Assembly (NCBI GenBank): GCA_964518505.1
Contig: CAZFGT010000007.1
Location: 1 to 64,000, forward strand
Length of the DNA stretch: 64,000 nt
Reading direction: 5' to 3'
Source of the DNA: DASPUH01 sp964518505
Lineage (GTDB): Bacteria; Chloroflexota; Limnocylindria; Limnocylindrales; CSP1-4
The notes beneath the pieces were generated by a model, which worked only from the letters and a program-made list of their open reading frames with translations, did no database searches and was not told the origin of the DNA. Below are positions 60,641-64,000 of the stretch, piece by piece (within the stretch, counting starts at the first letter, position 1; every line of letters begins with the position of its first letter). Made by a program: the position numbers and the translations under genes.

Positions 60641-62236
60641 TTGAGCGCGTCGCAGCCAGCCGTCCGTCCCGCCCATGCCCGAGGGCAGGCCGGCGCACCG
60701 GTCAACCACAACCTGAGCGTGCCGGCGCTGTACGAGGCCGCTATCCGTCGCGACGAGGGCCTCATCGCGGACCGTGGGCCGCTCGTGGTGCGCACCGGGT
60801 CGCACACCGGCCGCTCGCCGCAGGACAAGTTCATCGTCGACGAAAGCGCCAGCCGCGACCAGGTCTGGTGGGGCCCGGTCAACCGGCCCATCAGCGAGGA
60901 GCACTACGAGGCCCTCCGCGAGCGCGTCCTGGGCCATCTCGCCAAGCGCGAGACGTTCGTCCAGGACCTCTTCGTGGGGGCCCATCCCGCCCACCGGCGG
61001 TCGGTCCGTGTGACGACGGAGTCGGCCTGGGCCAGCCTCTTCGCCCACAACCTCTTCATCCGCCCGTCGGCCGCCGAGCGGGGCGCCTTCCGGCCCGACT
61101 TCACCATCTATGACGCGCCGACGCTGACCGCCGAGCCGGAGCGGGACGGCACCCGCACGGGGACGTTCATCCTCGTCCACCTCACGCGGCGGGAGGTCCT
61201 CATCGGCGGCACGGCCTATGCCGGCGAGATCAAGAAGAGCGCCTTCACGGTCATGAACTACCTGCTCCCCGATGAGCACGTCCTGCCGATGCACTCGGCG
61301 GTCAACGTGGGGCCGGCGGGTGATACGGCAGTCTTCTTCGGCCTGTCGGGCACGGGCAAGACGACGCTCGTGGCCGACCCGACGCGCACCCTGATCGGCG
61401 ACGACGAGCACGGCTGGGGCCCCGACGGGGTCTTCAACTTCGAAGGCGGCTGCTACGCCAAGACGATCCGCCTGTCCCCGATCTACGAGCCGGACATCTT
61501 CTCCACGACCCGCCGCTTCGGCACCATCCTGGAGAACGTGGTCATGGACGACGCGACGCGCCAGCTGGACCTGGACTCCGAGGCGCTGACGGAGAACACC
61601 CGCGGGGCCTTCCCCGTCTCCTTCATCTCCAACGCTTCAGAGGTCGGCCGCGCCGGCCATCCGCGGACGATCATCTTCCTGACCGCGGACGCCTTCGGGG
61701 TCCTGCCGCCCATCTCGCGCCTGACCCGCGAGCAGGCGATGTACCACTTCGTGAGCGGTTACACGGCCAAGCTGGCCGGCACGGAGGTGGGGGTCAAGGA
61801 GCCATCCGCCACCTTCTCGGCGTGCTTCGGAGCGCCCTTCATGCCGCGCCATCCGGGTGTCTACGCGGAGATGCTGGGCGCCCGCATCCGCGAGCACGAC
61901 GCCGCAGTCTGGCTCATCAACACCGGCTGGACCGGCGGCCCGTACGGGACCGGTGAGCGCATGAACATCGCCCATACCCGGGCCATGGTCCACGCGGCCA
62001 TCGACCGCACCATGGAGCACGTCCCCTTCGGCATCGACGCCCGGTTCGGCATCGCCGTGCCGGCCACCGTGCCCGGCGTACCCGACCAGGTGCTGCAGCC
62101 GCGGGACACCTGGGCGGACGGCGCGGCCTACGACCGCCAGGCGGACCGGCTGGCGGCGATGTTCCGCGAGAACTTCCGCCACTACGAAGACGAGGTCAGT
62201 CCGGCCGTCCGCGAAGCCGGGCCCCGCCCCGCCTGA
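60641..62236 (+). CDS. pckA: phosphoenolpyruvate carboxykinase (ATP)
   Basis: The 531-residue enzyme converts oxaloacetate and ATP to PEP, the entry step of gluconeogenesis. It has RTGSHTGRSPQDKFIV, GGTAYAGEIKKSAFTVMNYLLP, the kinase-1a loop FGLSGTGKTTL, LIGDDEHGW, NFEGGCYAKTI and NTGWTGGPYGTGERM, all diagnostic for the ATP-dependent family. AAGGAG (60629-60634) lies 6 nt before the TTG start. It follows cbs by 217 bp with its own promoter and folded leader. It fits a life on fatty and amino acids, alongside fadNAE. Confidence 0.96.
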   Translation: MSASQPAVRPAHARGQAGAPVNHNLSVPALYEAAIRRDEGLIADRGPLVVRTGSHTGRSPQDKFIVDESASRDQVWWGPVNRPISEEHYEALRERVLGHLAKRETFVQDLFVGAHPAHRRSVRVTTESAWASLFAHNLFIRPSAAERGAFRPDFTIYDAPTLTAEPERDGTRTGTFILVHLTRREVLIGGTAYAGEIKKSAFTVMNYLLPDEHVLPMHSAVNVGPAGDTAVFFGLSGTGKTTLVADPTRTLIGDDEHGWGPDGVFNFEGGCYAKTIRLSPIYEPDIFSTTRRFGTILENVVMDDATRQLDLDSEALTENTRGAFPVSFISNASEVGRAGHPRTIIFLTADAFGVLPPISRLTREQAMYHFVSGYTAKLAGTEVGVKEPSATFSACFGAPFMPRHPGVYAEMLGARIREHDAAVWLINTGWTGGPYGTGERMNIAHTRAMVHAAIDRTMEHVPFGIDARFGIAVPATVPGVPDQVLQPRDTWADGAAYDRQADRLAAMFRENFRHYEDEVSPAVREAGPRPA

Positions 62237-62248
62237 CCCGGGGGCTGG

Positions 62249-63349
62249 TCAGCCGCCGACCGGCTTGGCGAGTACGGGCTCGTCGGTGACGTAGGCCGAG
62301 ACCATCGGCCGGGTCCACCACGAGGGCGGCGCCGTCGTCATGCGCGCCAGCGCCAGCACCGGTGCGTCGTAGTTGACGCGCCAGCCGTTGAAGTCCAGGA
62401 AGGCCTGATCCCGGTCGGCCTTGAGGGGCACGCCGTCCGCGGCCAGGACGTCGCAGACCCGCTCGAAGAGCTCACGGCTGATGCTCGTCGGTGCGTTCTG
62501 TGGCGGATGGGCGTCGTAGTGCAGGAAGAAGTAGTCGGCGATGCGGCGCACCGCCAGATAACCCGCCCGGATGGTCAGGTCGGCCTGCACGTCGAGCGGG
62601 ATGTCGACCACGGAGCGGGCCAGGGCGGCGGTGTCCATGATCGCCTCGGCCGCGTTGACCCACGCATGGTCGGCCTGCTGCGAGCGGTAGAAGACCAGGA
62701 TGGGCAGCGACGTGTGCGTCTCTTCCAGCTCGGAGAACCACGGCTCCCAGCGCTCCCATATCTCGTGCAGCGCATCCAGGCCGCGCAGGCGATGGGCACG
62801 CGTGAGCAGCACGACCGCCGATGGGGGCGAGTCGGCGCGCACCTCCAGCAGGTTGACCAGCAGCTCGCGGCGCGAGAAGGCGCCGTAGATCGTGGGTAGG
62901 TAGGAGATCAGGAGGGCGACCAGGATGAGGCCCAGGGCCGCTTCGGTGAAGGCGGCCAGGGAGGCGCCGGGGACCGGCGAGCTGGCGAAGCCCAGGGTGA
63001 GGATGGACGAGCCGCTGAGACGGAACGAATCGGCCAGCGACCCCGCGTCAAGGGCCCAGAAGATGAGGGTGTAGCCCATGCCCACGAGCGCGATCCAGTA
63101 GATCGGCAGCAGGACCAGCGAGACGGGCGGGTAGTAGGCCAGGACGCGGTCCTGCCAGGCGTAGCCCTTGCGCTGGTGCGCGATCAGCCCGAAGAACCGT
63201 CGGATGACCAGGAAGAAGGCGCGGATGAGGGGGTCGTTCGAGCCCCTCGTGAGCACGAAGGCCCGGATGGCGCCCAGCATCGTGCGCGCCACGACATACA
63301 CCCCGGCCACGAACGCGGCCAGGTGGAGGACCGCCTCGGTCAAGGGCAT
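62249..63349 (-). CDS. K+-channel-like membrane protein with C-terminal domain
   Basis: The 366-residue protein has an N-terminal helix, a basic linker (RRFFGLIAHQRKGYAWQDR) and a two-helix pore module. The module is a helix near residues 75-100, a pore loop SFRLSGSSILTLGFAS, and a second helix EAALGLILVALLISYLPTIY. TLGF sits where K+ channels have the T-x-GYG selectivity filter. The rest (from about 165) is a soluble domain starting FSRRELLVNLLEVRADSPPSAVVLL with a long helical region. Ion specificity is uncertain because the last filter residues differ. It is convergent with pckA. Confidence 0.7.
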   Translation of the reverse strand: MPLTEAVLHLAAFVAGVYVVARTMLGAIRAFVLTRGSNDPLIRAFFLVIRRFFGLIAHQRKGYAWQDRVLAYYPPVSLVLLPIYWIALVGMGYTLIFWALDAGSLADSFRLSGSSILTLGFASSPVPGASLAAFTEAALGLILVALLISYLPTIYGAFSRRELLVNLLEVRADSPPSAVVLLTRAHRLRGLDALHEIWERWEPWFSELEETHTSLPILVFYRSQQADHAWVNAAEAIMDTAALARSVVDIPLDVQADLTIRAGYLAVRRIADYFFLHYDAHPPQNAPTSISRELFERVCDVLAADGVPLKADRDQAFLDFNGWRVNYDAPVLALARMTTAPPSWWTRPMVSAYVTDEPVLAKPVGG

Positions 63350-63384
63350 GCCCGGCAGGATACCGGGCGCGCGGGCCCTCGAGC

Positions 63385-64000
63385 TTAGGCCTGGTCGAGG
63401 GCGCCCATGACATCGGCCACCAGGTCGTCGGCGTGCTCGATGCCGACCGAGAGCCGCACGAGCGCCGCCGGCACCTCCAGCGCGGAGCCCTGGACGGAGC
63501 CGTGCGTCATGACCGACGGCAGCTCACACAGGGATTCGACGCCGCCGAGCGACTCGGCCAGGGTGAAGATGCGGGTCGCCTCCACGAAGCGGCGGGCCCG
63601 CTCGTGGGGCGTCCGGCCGTCGCGGGCCGCGGGCACGAAGCTGACCATGCCGCCCGGGTAGCGCATCTGCCGCCTGGCGAGAGCGGCCTGCGGATGGGCG
63701 TGCGGACCGTCGGCGAGCCCCGGGTAGCGCAGGCGCGCCACATCCGACCGACTCGCCAGTGCGTCGGCGACGGCGCTGGCATTCGCCGCATGCCGCTCGA
63801 CGCGGAGCGGCAGCGTGCGCAGGCCGCGCAGGACCAGGAAGCAATCGAACGGTCCCGGCACCGCGCCCACGGCGTTCTGCAGGAAGGCAAGACGCTCGTA
63901 CAGGTCATCGCGCGACGTGGCCAGCACGCCGTTGACCGTGTCCGAGTGGCCGGCCAGGTACTTGGTGGCGCTGTGGAATGAGATGTCGGCTCCCAGCTCC
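63385..64000 (-). CDS. cystathionine gamma-lyase/gamma-synthase family enzyme, C-terminal part (cut by window edge)
   Basis: About 205 C-terminal residues are visible. The PLP Lys lies in SFHSATKYLAGHSDTVNGVL, near the window edge; GPFDCFLVLRGLRTLPLRVERHAANA, YPGGMVSFV, SLGGVESLCELPSVMTH and ALVRLSVGIEHADDLVADV follow, the Cys/Met-metabolism PLP family pattern. Lyase, synthase and related sulfhydrylases cannot be separated from this part alone. With cbs 3 kb away a gamma-lyase completing reverse transsulfuration is the best guess. Confidence 0.9.
   Translation of the reverse strand, partial: ELGADISFHSATKYLAGHSDTVNGVLATSRDDLYERLAFLQNAVGAVPGPFDCFLVLRGLRTLPLRVERHAANASAVADALASRSDVARLRYPGLADGPHAHPQAALARRQMRYPGGMVSFVPAARDGRTPHERARRFVEATRIFTLAESLGGVESLCELPSVMTHGSVQGSALEVPAALVRLSVGIEHADDLVADVMGALDQA

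Overview
The window is a high-GC bacterial chromosome segment, densely packed with housekeeping and accessory genes. About 69 protein genes are called, two of them cut by the window ends. There is also one gene remnant and one run of 100 Ns. I see no rRNA, tRNA, CRISPR array, prophage or insertion sequence. Many starts are GTG or TTG, genes often overlap by 4 nt (ATGA or GTGA), and several starts sit exactly where a leaderless transcript would begin. A PASTA-domain kinase, Lgt, reverse-transsulfuration enzymes, an ATP-type PEP carboxykinase and no outer-membrane genes suggest a Chloroflexota-like lineage, possibly a Limnocylindria-type soil or freshwater bacterium. That placement is inference from gene style, not a database match. 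The N run points to a scaffold joined from contigs.

Layout: 1-1525 holds an ABC-2 exporter. 1623-4476 holds a GT87-like membrane protein and an Nramp-type transporter. 4473-9233 is an electron-transfer block: a FAD amine or amino-acid dehydrogenase with ETF beta and alpha on the minus strand, and FixC/FixX on the plus strand. 9247-13876 holds small enzymes, an FTR1-like membrane protein, a DyP peroxidase and an XRE/membrane pair. 14090-20877 holds a GNAT enzyme (just after a nucleotidyl-cyclase remnant), a two-component system, a tandem winged-helix regulator and an AlkZ-like glycosylase. 21086-27719 holds a diguanylate cyclase, an SGNH hydrolase, GalU, a PknB-type kinase and a zinc-ribbon protein. 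27709-32006 holds an Ig-like membrane protein, a Cys-rich protein and the folC-folP-folB operon. 32035-35830 is an HtrA protease with a second two-component system. 35939-40377 holds ribosomal protein L25, another ABC exporter, a DDAH-like enzyme and an esterase.

40448-46680 pairs a cold-shock gene that has a structured leader with a divergent TetR-fadN-fadA-fadE operon for fatty-acid beta-oxidation. 47510-52525 is a minus-strand cluster of an ornithine-cyclodeaminase-like enzyme, a penicillin-acylase-type Ntn hydrolase and a sarcosine-oxidase-like flavoenzyme. 52559-58533 holds an MbfA-type ferritin/VIT1 protein, an ECF sigma/anti-sigma pair, a menaquinone methyltransferase, Lgt and a TauE/DUF1634 pair. 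58853-64000 holds cystathionine beta-synthase (split by the assembly gap), pckA with a folded leader, a K+-channel-like protein and the end of a cystathionine gamma-lyase-type gene.

How they fit together: beta-oxidation (FadE), the ETF and FixCX can form one route of electrons to quinone. UbiE/MenG makes the menaquinone, and PEP carboxykinase allows gluconeogenesis from the resulting acids. CBS and the gamma-lyase form reverse transsulfuration. Three signals that the gene list does not explain stand out. One is a family of 17-nt hairpin elements found by eye only in the three gene-free stretches longer than 300 bp. Another is a recurring TANNNT box exactly 6 nt before start codons. The third is the pair of folded mRNA leaders of the cold-shock gene and pckA.
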